A DNA stretch of 37,991 nucleotides from an uncultured Clostridia bacterium (GTDB taxonomy: Bacteria > Bacillota > Clostridia > UMGS1810). The notes beneath the pieces were generated by a model. It was not told the origin of the DNA, did no database searches, and saw nothing but the letters and a program-made list of their open reading frames with translations. Every line of letters begins with the position of its first letter. Position 1 is the stretch's first letter. Made by a program: the position numbers and the translations under genes. Where the stretch lies: assembly GCA_934454585.1 (NCBI GenBank), contig CAKSFP010000026.1, forward strand, positions 1 to 37,991. The letters run 5' to 3'. Positions 1 through 6,789 of the stretch are shown piece by piece.

Positions 1-755
1 AAGTTCTTCATGAATTCGCCTATAGCCATAACAATTTCTGCATTCTTTGAAAATTTCTTTTATCTTGATTCGCAATTTATAATATTTATCCGGCTTTTTA
101 ATCACATTTTCCTGATAATAGTAGCTGCTTTTTGCCATTCGTAGAAATTTTAATAACTGCGGCAGTGGATACTTGTTCTTCATGGCATCAATAACCACTG
201 CTTTTTCATGGTTTTTTAGTTCCGTTATATTGATGCCGGGGTCTTTTTTTAGCAAATTTAAAGCTTCTTTTAATACATCAACTTCCATTTGTAACTGCTT
301 GATTTGCTCCTGCAATTCTGAAATATCCTGTTGCTTTGAAGGTTCTGTATTAAAATCTATATTTTCTCTTTTTATTTGTTTCTTAGATGACATAAGCCCT
401 GTAACTCCAAATTTCTGATATTTGCGGTACCATGAATATATACTGGCACGGCTGTAACCAATATCTCTTGATACATATTCTACACCTTCGCCGAGAGAAA
501 AGCAACGGTTAATTTCATTTAACTTCAAATTTGTGCCAGGATTACGAGGATGATTAGGTGCATTGATATATTTTTGTTTAATTTGATATTTCTTATCAAG
601 CGAACCATGATAATCGGCAATATCGGCAATCTTATTTCTGTACCATCATACAAGGTGTGTCTTGACGGATAACCAAGAAGCGTTACCACTGCCTGTACAG
701 AACCTAATCGTTCAAATTCTTTTAGTGCTCGTTCTTTCTGCTCTTTTGTATACAT
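1..755 (-). pseudogene. IS3-family transposase (OrfA/OrfB), frameshifted and cut by window edge
   Basis: The minus strand encodes an IS3-type transposase. The N-terminus starts MYTKEQKERALKEFERLGS with a first helix-turn-helix. A second HTH follows (EYVSRDIGYSRASIYSWYRK, about 421-480), then a leucine-rich coiled stretch (about 241-320). The start of the OrfB region reads YGYRRIHEEL at the window edge. Reading is broken once near 646-648: the first frame ends ...GYPSRHTLY and the second resumes WYRNKIADIADYHGS. A single missing base restores a normal HTH of the type TLYRWYRNK. After that the second frame stays open to position 1. The sequence therefore shows either a one-base deletion or a sequencing error. 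The start at 755 is the first ATG. The catalytic DDE domain lies outside the window. Confidence 0.82.
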
Positions 756-840
756 TTACTCTTACTCCCTTCGGAGTCCAAGAATATGTCCGCCCCCCTC
801 CCTCCGTTTCCGAATGGATTGTTAGTTATGCCGGTTGAAG
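1..840 (-). mobile_element. IS3-family insertion sequence, partial
   Basis: This is the right-hand part of an IS3-family element that continues past the left edge. It is recognised from the transposase coding sequence on the minus strand. The terminal inverted repeat could not be identified because only one end lies in the window. The end must lie between the transposase start (755) and the stop of the neighbouring glycosidase fragment (about 843). A C-rich stretch at about 788-806 lies in this interval. The element abuts a broken gene, so its insertion or a later deletion probably caused that truncation. Confidence 0.6.
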
Positions 841-842
841 AA

Positions 843-1199
843 TTAAAGTAGTTTCAGAAATTTGGGATAAATTTCGACTGCACTTTTATTGATTTCCACC
901 TTAAAACGCCTCGGGTCACTCCAAAGCAATATGCCGTCCGCTCCTATTCCGGGTATATATGCTGAGCTAACCTGTTTTAATTTGAGTTTGCAATCCGATG
1001 TATTTTTAACAGTAACATATTGTTGTGTAACCGGACCGTATTGTTTCCTTGATAGTTTTACCGAAAAATCATCGGCGCAATACTTATTGTCATCAATCAA
1101 TTCATATTTTTGACTGTTCGTTCCCGATTTTATATATCCTTCTCCCAATTCATTATATTTTCTCACAACAAAGGGTGCTTTCACTACATTATTTTCCAT
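843..1199 (-). pseudogene. N-terminal fragment of a glycosidase (GH36-like), truncated next to the IS
   Basis: This reading frame has 118 residues and its own ribosome binding site (GGGG 6 nt upstream of ATG at 1199), with no signal peptide. The segment YVTVKNTSDCKLKLKQVSSA followed by YIPGIGADG and a W/D-rich stretch resembles the beta-sandwich that precedes the barrel in GH36-type alpha-galactosidases. No catalytic barrel follows. The frame stops at 843, exactly where insertion sequence DNA begins, and the last dozen residues may come from the junction. I read it as the surviving start of a longer gene whose body was lost by IS insertion or deletion. The family assignment is moderate to weak because only a non-catalytic domain remains. 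It could instead be the N-terminal domain of another large glycosidase. Confidence 0.5.
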
Positions 1200-1313
1200 A
1201 TTTTTCCCCGTTTCATTAATACAATGTTATCCTGCAAATCCAATAAAAACTCCGACAAATCTTCAAAAGTCGAAAACAATTTGACATTTTGAAAATTGCT
1301 TAACAGTTCAGTG
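1200..1313. other. Short intergenic gap without a recognised gene
   Basis: This stretch holds the ribosome binding site of the 843-1199 fragment. On the minus strand a frame of about 40 codons is open across the gap, but it has no start signal and no recognisable similarity. Given the broken genes on both sides, it may be decayed coding sequence. I see no clear promoter or terminator. Confidence 0.3.
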
Positions 1314-1490
1314 TTAAGACTTTACTTTTATAATCGGCAAATCGCCGTTTTCAATGGCTTTCATGTATTTTTCTCCGTATTTCCGGCCATCAAAATCTGT
1401 TTCTTTTTCTCTGCGCACGCTTTCTTCATCAAAATCACTCCAAAAGTGCAGCCGGCTTTTGGAGGGCATGTAATTAACACCACATCTCAT
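1314..1490 (-). pseudogene. Collapsed glycosidase remnant (N-terminus fused to a short tail)
   Basis: The start is ATG at 1488-1490, because GAGGAG (1501-1506) lies at the right distance; an upstream TTG at 1508 has no such site. The first residues, MRCGVNYMPSKSRLHFW followed by FDEESVRRE, match the opening of cellulase-like/GH5-GH42-type beta-glycosidases. In those proteins the conserved start GVNYxP...W..FD...VRRE is followed by a full TIM barrel. Here the text changes abruptly after that motif and ends about 30 residues later (...GDLPIIKVKS). This suggests an internal deletion joined the first 28 codons to the last few dozen. The gene sits 42 nt downstream of the GH3 gene on the same strand, so it was probably the next gene of that operon. 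Confidence 0.5.
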
Positions 1491-1532
1491 TATAAATATT
1501 CTCCTCAATAATTAAAATAACTTCCTCATTAT

Positions 1533-3719
1533 TCAATCGGTAACAATTACTTCGCACATATTTTCGGCGTAACAATCGGTTCCGATGTAAATTTCAAATT
1601 TTCCGCTCTCCACTTCAAATTTTTTGTTTTTACCGTAAAACTCCAATTCCTCCTTACCTATCGAAAAATCAATTTTCACTTCTTGACCTGCCTCGATAAA
1701 TACCTTTTTGAACGCCTTAAGTTCTCTTACGGGGCGCATTCTTGATGCAACAACATCATGTATGTACAGCTGCACTGTTTCATATGAAGAATATTTGCCG
1801 ATATTTTTTACGCTTATTGACAAATTAAACTTCTCGCCGCCGTTAATTTGTTCCCGTGTCAAAGAGTGTTTGTCTGCGCATATATCCGAATATTCATAAT
1901 CGGTATAACTCAAACCATATCCGAACGGGAAAAGCGGTTTTCCCAAAGCATCTTCATAATTTACTCTGTACGCTGTCGGCTTTGATGTATAATACTCCAA
2001 AAATCCCGAAGAGGCATAATCATTGTAGTATATTGGAATTTGCCCCGTTGTTGACGGTATCGTAACCGGCAATTTGCCGCACGGAACAAATTTTCCGTAC
2101 AAGATGTCTGCAACCGCATTTCCGGCTTGAATTCCCGGATGCCATGCATAAAGGATTGCGTCGGCATACGGCAATATCTCAGTCAGTGCAAGCGGTCTGC
2201 CGGCAAACACAACAGCAATTACCCTTTTGCCGAGATTATGCGCCTGTTTGACGATATCCACCTGGAAATTCGGCAGAGAGATATCCGTTACGGAATGTGC
2301 CTCACCGCTGCGATAATTGCCCTCGCCGAGCGCCGCTATGACATAGTCTGCATCACGAATGCCAAGATGATTGGGGTCATATGCAAAGTTGGGTTTATAT
2401 ATGACATTATCTGCTCCCAATTCATTTTTCAAAGCCTCAAGCAATGTGACTGAGTCTGCCGGGTTGCCGTCTGCGTGCCATGCGCCGAGCATACTTTCTT
2501 TATCATCTGCAAGCGGTCCTATCAAGGCAACTTTGGCGTCGGATTTTATCGGCAAAATATTATCATTTTTGAGCAGCACCATTGAATGTGATGCGATTTT
2601 GCGTGCATGAGCAATGTCGTCATCCGTCATCAATGAGTCGGACGCAGCCTCAAAATATGGATTTTCAAACAATCCCAATTTCATTTTTATGGTTAAAATA
2701 CGCCTTACCGCATCATCGAGATACTCCTGCGGAATTTTGTTCTCTTTTATCAACTCCTCCATGTTGTCACTGTAACACGGCGTGCACATATCCATATCTA
2801 CACCGGCATTCATGCCCTGCAGTGCACAATCTTTATTGTCAGCGGCGGTTCCTTGCCAGTTCAGCCTTTGTATCGAGCCCCAGTCACTTACGACAAATCC
2901 GTCAAAATTCAAGTCCTTCTTCAAAAGCTGTCTAATGTAATATTCACTTCCGGACACGGGTTCACCGTCAATATCATTGAACGATGACATAACCGTGGCA
3001 ACACCGCTGTCTACCGCTGCCTTAAATGCCTTTAGGTAGGTGTTTTTCAGCGAATAATCTGTTATAATCGTTGTTTGATAATCTCTGCCGCCTTGCGACG
3101 CTCCGTAACCGATGTAATGTTTTGCGCAGGCTGCTATTTTGCCGGGCTTTGACATATCGTCGCCCTGTATGCCGTCAACCGACGCCCTTGCAACCATACT
3201 TCCCAGGCAGGGGTCTTCACCGGGAGTTTCAATAATTCTGCCCCATCTGGGGTCTCTGCATACATCAAGCATAGGCGCAAATGTCCAGTTGACTCCGGTA
3301 GCGTTTGCCTCCCGTGCCATGATGGACGCTGATTTTTTTATAAGGTCATAATCCCATGTGGCTGCTTGCGCAAGCGGTATCGGAAATGTTGTTCTGCAGC
3401 CGTGGATAATATCTTTTCCGAATATTACAGGTATGCCGAGGCGTGAATTTTCAACAACATTTTTTTGGATTTTATTCAAAACATTAATATCTATCACAAC
3501 GCCTGTGTCGTCGCCGGCAAAAGCGGTGAAAGCCAGTATGATTGAACCGCAGTCTCCGTCCTCTAACATTTTATTAAGTTTGTCGTAGTTTTCATCAAAT
3601 GTATTCTTAAAGATATATTTCTGCACGCATTGTCCTATTTTCTCTTTTAATGTCATTCTTGACAGCAAATCGTCAACTCTTGCTTTTATACTTTCATTTT
3701 TATCCTTGTATATTTCCAT
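1533..3719 (-). CDS. GH3 family beta-glycosidase (BglX-like), cytoplasmic
   Basis: This is a full-length GH3 enzyme of about 728 residues that hydrolyses terminal beta-linked sugars (beta-glucosidase, beta-xylosidase or similar). The order is GH3 N-terminal barrel (about 15-310), GH3 C-terminal domain (about 370-600) and an Fn3-like tail (about 640-720). The conserved substrate-binding Lys-His pair lies in CAKHYIGYG (about K200, H201). The catalytic nucleophile Asp is in VVSDWGS (about D279). No signal peptide is present, so it should act on imported oligosaccharides. I chose ATG at 3719 because AAGGG lies about 12 nt upstream. TTG at 3767 or ATG at 3731 would add 16 or 4 residues with poorer signals. 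It is separated from the solute-binding protein gene by a terminator and probably has its own promoter in 3720-3860. The exact substrate cannot be read from the sequence. Confidence 0.93.
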   Translation of the reverse strand: MEIYKDKNESIKARVDDLLSRMTLKEKIGQCVQKYIFKNTFDENYDKLNKMLEDGDCGSIILAFTAFAGDDTGVVIDINVLNKIQKNVVENSRLGIPVIFGKDIIHGCRTTFPIPLAQAATWDYDLIKKSASIMAREANATGVNWTFAPMLDVCRDPRWGRIIETPGEDPCLGSMVARASVDGIQGDDMSKPGKIAACAKHYIGYGASQGGRDYQTTIITDYSLKNTYLKAFKAAVDSGVATVMSSFNDIDGEPVSGSEYYIRQLLKKDLNFDGFVVSDWGSIQRLNWQGTAADNKDCALQGMNAGVDMDMCTPCYSDNMEELIKENKIPQEYLDDAVRRILTIKMKLGLFENPYFEAASDSLMTDDDIAHARKIASHSMVLLKNDNILPIKSDAKVALIGPLADDKESMLGAWHADGNPADSVTLLEALKNELGADNVIYKPNFAYDPNHLGIRDADYVIAALGEGNYRSGEAHSVTDISLPNFQVDIVKQAHNLGKRVIAVVFAGRPLALTEILPYADAILYAWHPGIQAGNAVADILYGKFVPCGKLPVTIPSTTGQIPIYYNDYASSGFLEYYTSKPTAYRVNYEDALGKPLFPFGYGLSYTDYEYSDICADKHSLTREQINGGEKFNLSISVKNIGKYSSYETVQLYIHDVVASRMRPVRELKAFKKVFIEAGQEVKIDFSIGKEELEFYGKNKKFEVESGKFEIYIGTDCYAENMCEVIVTD

Positions 3720-3831
3720 ATCCCGATACATCCCTTTCGTTTCGCCTAAAATTCGGCAATATGCCAAGTTCTATTTGTTGTTTATGTTGTTATGTTTCCG
3801 CTCTTTTGAAAAGACGATCATATTTTTATAC

Positions 3832-3851
3832 ATAAATATTGAAATATTTAT
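3832..3851. promoter_or_regulatory. AT-rich palindrome upstream of the GH3 gene
   Basis: ATAAATATT and AATATTTAT form a perfect 9-bp inverted repeat with a 2-nt centre. It lies between the terminator of the preceding gene and the GH3 start, where the GH3 promoter must be. A symmetric site like this could be an operator. It is purely A/T and may be chance in such a composition. Confidence 0.3.
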
Positions 3852-3865
3852 CAGTAGTCGGTTTT

Positions 3866-3912
3866 CCGTAAAAATACACTACCACGGTGAAATGCTTGAT
3901 TACACCGTGGTA
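3866..3912 (-). terminator. Rho-independent terminator of the solute-binding protein gene
   Basis: TACCACGGTG (3880-3889) and CACCGTGGTA (3903-3912) form a perfect 10-bp stem with a 13-nt loop. On the minus strand the stem is followed by a T-rich run (GTGTATTTTTAC). It lies 33 nt after the stop of the solute-binding protein and would end the GH105-solute-binding-protein transcript before the GH3 gene. Confidence 0.8.
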
Positions 3913-3944
3913 ATTATAATTCTGTAAAATTACGCTAAACGCAA

Positions 3945-5522
3945 TTATCTCTTGAGGTATGCGTCATATCCCTTTTGCTTGATTTCCAATGCGCGCTCGA
4001 TATTCATCTTTTTAATTTGTTCAACAAAAGCATCAAATTCATCAAGAGATTTTGAGCCGGATATAAATGCATACATATTTTCATACACATACTTGTTAAC
4101 TTCGTTCATTATGGTTGAATACTCGCCGGATTCCTCAACGCTGTTTGAAAGATCCGGTATTATGTATTCTTGAGCCGCATCGGCAGCGGCTCCCCATACT
4201 TCCAGAGCGGATTTTTGAGCGTCTGTCTGGTAGTATTGCTCTATATAGCGTACATCCTGTGCGAAAGGACCGTTTGTGTTTGCTCTTATATACATACTCA
4301 TAGCCTGGCTGGCGGAGAGACCGTCGGGATTTTTCATTATGTAGTCTGTGTATGTCGGGTAGCCGTCTACCAAGTTGTAGCTTTCGCCTTCTATACCGAA
4401 GTTTGCAAGCATATGACCCTCGTCAGAGTACAGATAATCCAAAAATTTGGTTGCAAGTTCGGGGTAACGGCATTTTGTTGTTATTGTTGCCGCACCACTG
4501 CCTGCCGAAACATAATAATTCGGTACGACAAATCTTGCCGAAGAACCGTCTGCCCTGTCGGGGAATTTGACTGCGGTAATCTTGAACGCATTGTCGTTTG
4601 CTTTTGCGGTCATCCATTTGCCCATTTGCTGACCGCCGCTGCCGAATGTAGCGCCGGAGGCGTTGTTAAGAATATTTGAGTCGAGAATAGTGTTGTCTGC
4701 CATGTTGTAGTTTTTGTCAAGGAGTCCTTCTTTGTACCACTGATTGAGTTTTGTTATGGCGTTTTTGAATTCAGGCTCAATCGGACCATACTTTATTTTG
4801 TTGTTTTCAACATATGTGCCGGAGGTTGAGTCAAAAAGATACAATAGGTAACCTTTTGTGCTTGATGTCAGCGTTAACGGAGCTGTTGCGCCTTTTTTGT
4901 CTCGAAAAGCCTTGAGCATATTTTCCCAGTCTTGAGTAGTGTTGGGTGTGCTCAGTCCGAGTTCATCAAGCCAGTCTTGCCTTACTATTGCACCCTGTGT
5001 GCCGAGCAGGCGCTCATCGTCTTTTATAAACGGAAAGGCAAATATTGTGCCGTCATTTGTCATGCAGACTTTTTCATAAGTCGGATTGTCTTTGAATAGC
5101 TTGCTGAGGTTTGGCGCATATTTTTTAATCAGGTCGTTCAGCGGAGTGAGGACTTCGTTTGCTATGGCAGAATCCGGACCGCCCGAATATGAATACCAGT
5201 TGTATTCAACTATATCCGGCAATTCACCGCTTGCGACCAAAAGGTTGAACGCCTCTGATTCCTGACCGAGAGCAGGGTGGATGTAGTTGACGGTAACGCC
5301 GGTATTCTCTTTGAGCTTTTCGGCAAAGCGAGTTTTGCCCAAGTCTGACGCAACGCTGCTTAAGTTTGCCGAATAGGGGAGCCAGTAGCTCAGCTCTACA
5401 TCGGTCTTGATTGGATATGAAGACAGATCAATATCCGTCTTGCCGGCAGTCTGATTGCTGCCGCATCCGCACAGGCTGATTGTCAGCGCGGATGCCAGGA
5501 TTAGTGCAATTTGTTTTTTCAT
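3945..5522 (-). CDS. ABC transporter extracellular solute-binding lipoprotein (LplA/YtcQ-like)
   Basis: This protein of 525 residues begins with a lipoprotein signal (MKKQIALILASALTISLCGC). The lipobox Cys is at about position 20, followed by a polar linker, so it is anchored outside the membrane. Length and sequence style (VELSYWLPYSAN near the start, then a long bilobal domain) match CUT1-class oligosaccharide-binding proteins of the LplA/YtcQ type, which serve rhamnogalacturonan oligosaccharide uptake in Bacillus. The ATG overlaps the stop of the GH105 gene (ATGA at 5519-5522), with GGAG 9 nt upstream, implying translational coupling. Its permease partners are most likely the two genes at 12567-14461 on the other strand. 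No ATPase is encoded here, so a shared MsmX-type ATPase elsewhere is expected. The ligand is inferred from neighbours, not read from the sequence. Confidence 0.92.
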   Translation of the reverse strand: MKKQIALILASALTISLCGCGSNQTAGKTDIDLSSYPIKTDVELSYWLPYSANLSSVASDLGKTRFAEKLKENTGVTVNYIHPALGQESEAFNLLVASGELPDIVEYNWYSYSGGPDSAIANEVLTPLNDLIKKYAPNLSKLFKDNPTYEKVCMTNDGTIFAFPFIKDDERLLGTQGAIVRQDWLDELGLSTPNTTQDWENMLKAFRDKKGATAPLTLTSSTKGYLLYLFDSTSGTYVENNKIKYGPIEPEFKNAITKLNQWYKEGLLDKNYNMADNTILDSNILNNASGATFGSGGQQMGKWMTAKANDNAFKITAVKFPDRADGSSARFVVPNYYVSAGSGAATITTKCRYPELATKFLDYLYSDEGHMLANFGIEGESYNLVDGYPTYTDYIMKNPDGLSASQAMSMYIRANTNGPFAQDVRYIEQYYQTDAQKSALEVWGAAADAAQEYIIPDLSNSVEESGEYSTIMNEVNKYVYENMYAFISGSKSLDEFDAFVEQIKKMNIERALEIKQKGYDAYLKR

Positions 5523-6619
5523 TTTTTATTCTCCTTTATATATTTTTCGAGACGAGCATACTCTGTGCTTGCCAGCAGAAAGGCACCCGTGCCGTGAAGA
5601 TCGTTCTCGGTGCGGGGGCGCGCCAAGTAGCCGTCATAATCGCATACGCCGGTTCCTATGCATATGTCTTTTATTATCATGTCATCGCCGTGAAATTCCG
5701 TTTTGTATTTAATCACGCCTTCAAATGCTCGGCGCACATTATCCGCATATTTTTTGTCAAGCAAATTCATGCGGATAAGTTTGCTGATTGAGTACAAGAA
5801 AAGACAGCTGCATGAGGTTTCGGTCCAGTTGTTCGGATCATCGCCTTTGTCAACAACCTGATACCAAAGTCCGCTGTTTGTGTCCTGATATTTCAGCAAG
5901 GCTTTGCAGAGGGAAACGGCGCATTTGCCGAAATCTTCTCTGTATTTGTTGTCCGCAGGGAGCAGGTCATATATATCGGCGGACGCAACCGCATACCAGC
6001 CGATGGCGCGCCCCCAGAAGAATGATGATAAACCGGTTGTCGGATCGGACCATTCGGCTTTTTTTGAAGTGTCCCATGCGTGGTAGAGAAGTCCGGTTTT
6101 TTCATCACGCATATTATCCCACATGAGCATCAGCTGTTTGTGAGCCAATTTTATAAACTCATCATCATGCGTAAGCAAACCGTACTTTATCATGAGCGGC
6201 GAACCCATATAGAGTCCGTCCAACCACATCTGATTCGGGCAATATGGGATTTTGTGCCAAAAGCCACCCTCGGGAGTGCATTCCCAGTGTTTCATAAGGT
6301 TCACAAGCTTGCCGAGGGGCTTTAAGTATCTTTCCTCGCCGTCTGCAATATAGCGAAACATGAGATTGCACGGCTCGATATCATCAAGAGTTCCTTCGTC
6401 AACGCCGGATATGTTGCCGTCGGCATCAACATATGTGTCAATGAACTTTTTGATGTACACATTGTATTGCTCGTCACCGGTCAGCAGATATAACTGTTCC
6501 ATGCCGGATAGAAAAACACCGGCGTGATAATGAAATCTTCCCGTCGGCGGAAGAGACGGCGCATCAAATTTTTGCATCATTGTGCGCGCAAGTGTGTTTG
6601 CATAATCAATAGTTGTCAT
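5519..6619 (-). CDS. GH105 unsaturated rhamnogalacturonyl hydrolase (YteR-like), cytoplasmic
   Basis: This protein of about 366 residues is an (alpha/alpha)6-barrel hydrolase. It removes the unsaturated galacturonic acid left at the non-reducing end of rhamnogalacturonan oligomers by lyases. Family marks include TLDD near residues 77-80 (general catalytic Asp region), WLDGLYMGSP with Asp at about 134, HAWD at about 180-183 and WGRAIGW at about 202-208. There is no signal peptide, as expected for an enzyme acting on imported oligomers. The start is ATG at 6619 because GAGG (6629-6632) sits 9 nt upstream. Longer frames up to 6733 would read through the promoter region and are not credible. It is the first gene of a two-gene unit with the solute-binding protein and has its own promoter at 6683-6711. 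Confidence 0.92.
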   Translation of the reverse strand: MTTIDYANTLARTMMQKFDAPSLPPTGRFHYHAGVFLSGMEQLYLLTGDEQYNVYIKKFIDTYVDADGNISGVDEGTLDDIEPCNLMFRYIADGEERYLKPLGKLVNLMKHWECTPEGGFWHKIPYCPNQMWLDGLYMGSPLMIKYGLLTHDDEFIKLAHKQLMLMWDNMRDEKTGLLYHAWDTSKKAEWSDPTTGLSSFFWGRAIGWYAVASADIYDLLPADNKYREDFGKCAVSLCKALLKYQDTNSGLWYQVVDKGDDPNNWTETSCSCLFLYSISKLIRMNLLDKKYADNVRRAFEGVIKYKTEFHGDDMIIKDICIGTGVCDYDGYLARPRTENDLHGTGAFLLASTEYARLEKYIKENKK

Positions 6620-6646
6620 TTTTGATATCCTCATTTCCGTAGTTGT

Positions 6647-6667
6647 CAGACAAGAAAATCTTGTCTG
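6647..6667. promoter_or_regulatory. 21-bp perfect palindrome in the GH105 leader
   Basis: CAGACAAGA and TCTTGTCTG are 9-bp arms around AAA. The palindrome lies just downstream of the predicted transcription start and about 15 nt before the GH105 ribosome binding site. As DNA it could be a repressor operator. As RNA it would form a hairpin at the start of the leader. No T run follows, so it is not a simple terminator. Confidence 0.5.
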
Positions 6668-6682
6668 CATATGTACAATAAC

Positions 6683-6711
6683 AGTATACATCTGCTGCAC
6701 ATCTGCTGCAA
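6683..6711 (-). promoter_or_regulatory. Probable promoter of the GH105 - solute-binding protein operon
   Basis: On the minus strand TTGCAG (6706-6711) and TATACT (6683-6688) are separated by 17 bp. The -10 is good and the -35 is weak (TTG only), as in activator-dependent promoters. The spacer and the -35 region are made of a tandem 11-bp repeat. Confidence 0.5.
6689..6710. repeat. Perfect tandem repeat of an 11-mer in the GH105 promoter
   Basis: CATCTGCTGCA occurs twice back to back (6689-6699 and 6700-6710). The spacing of one helical turn places both copies on the same DNA face, as expected for a regulator that binds direct repeats such as an AraC-family protein. The repeat covers the spacer and edge of the -35 element. 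Confidence 0.6.
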
Positions 6712-6734
6712 TAGACAAAAAAGTGATAAGCATG

Positions 6735-6764
6735 TCATTTTAATGAATTGTTGTATTTTGGCAT
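6735..6764 (-). pseudogene. Relic of the 3' end of an AraC-family regulator gene
   Basis: The minus strand reads MPKYNNSLK-stop, close to the end of the AraC protein at 10066 (SPSKYRNSLK-stop). At DNA level 24 of about 27 bases around the stop codon match the 3' end of that gene. Upstream of this the similarity stops. The short piece also forms half of an inverted repeat (6746-6754 with 6769-6777). I infer that a second AraC gene once lay upstream of the GH105 operon and was deleted except for its last codons. Confidence 0.5.
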
Positions 6765-6777
6765 AAAAACAACAATT
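6746..6777 (-). terminator. Possible hairpin after the GH36-like gene
   Basis: AATTGTTGT (6746-6754) and ACAACAATT (6769-6777) form a perfect 9-bp stem with a 14-nt A/T-rich loop. It lies 13 nt after the GH36-like stop codon on the minus strand. It is weak in GC and lacks a clean T run, so termination here would be partial at best. Confidence 0.3.
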
Positions 6778-6789
6778 TGGCAGAGCGTA

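Noticed and set aside
4170..4679. Plus-strand open frame of 169 codons inside the solute-binding protein gene
   Set aside because: It is fully antisense to a strongly supported lipoprotein gene, is Cys/Val-rich without domain features and has no ribosome binding site.
6620..6733. Longer GH105 start adding 38 residues
   Set aside because: The added residues would cover the promoter, tandem repeat and palindrome. The internal ATG at 6619 has a proper ribosome binding site and matches the family start.
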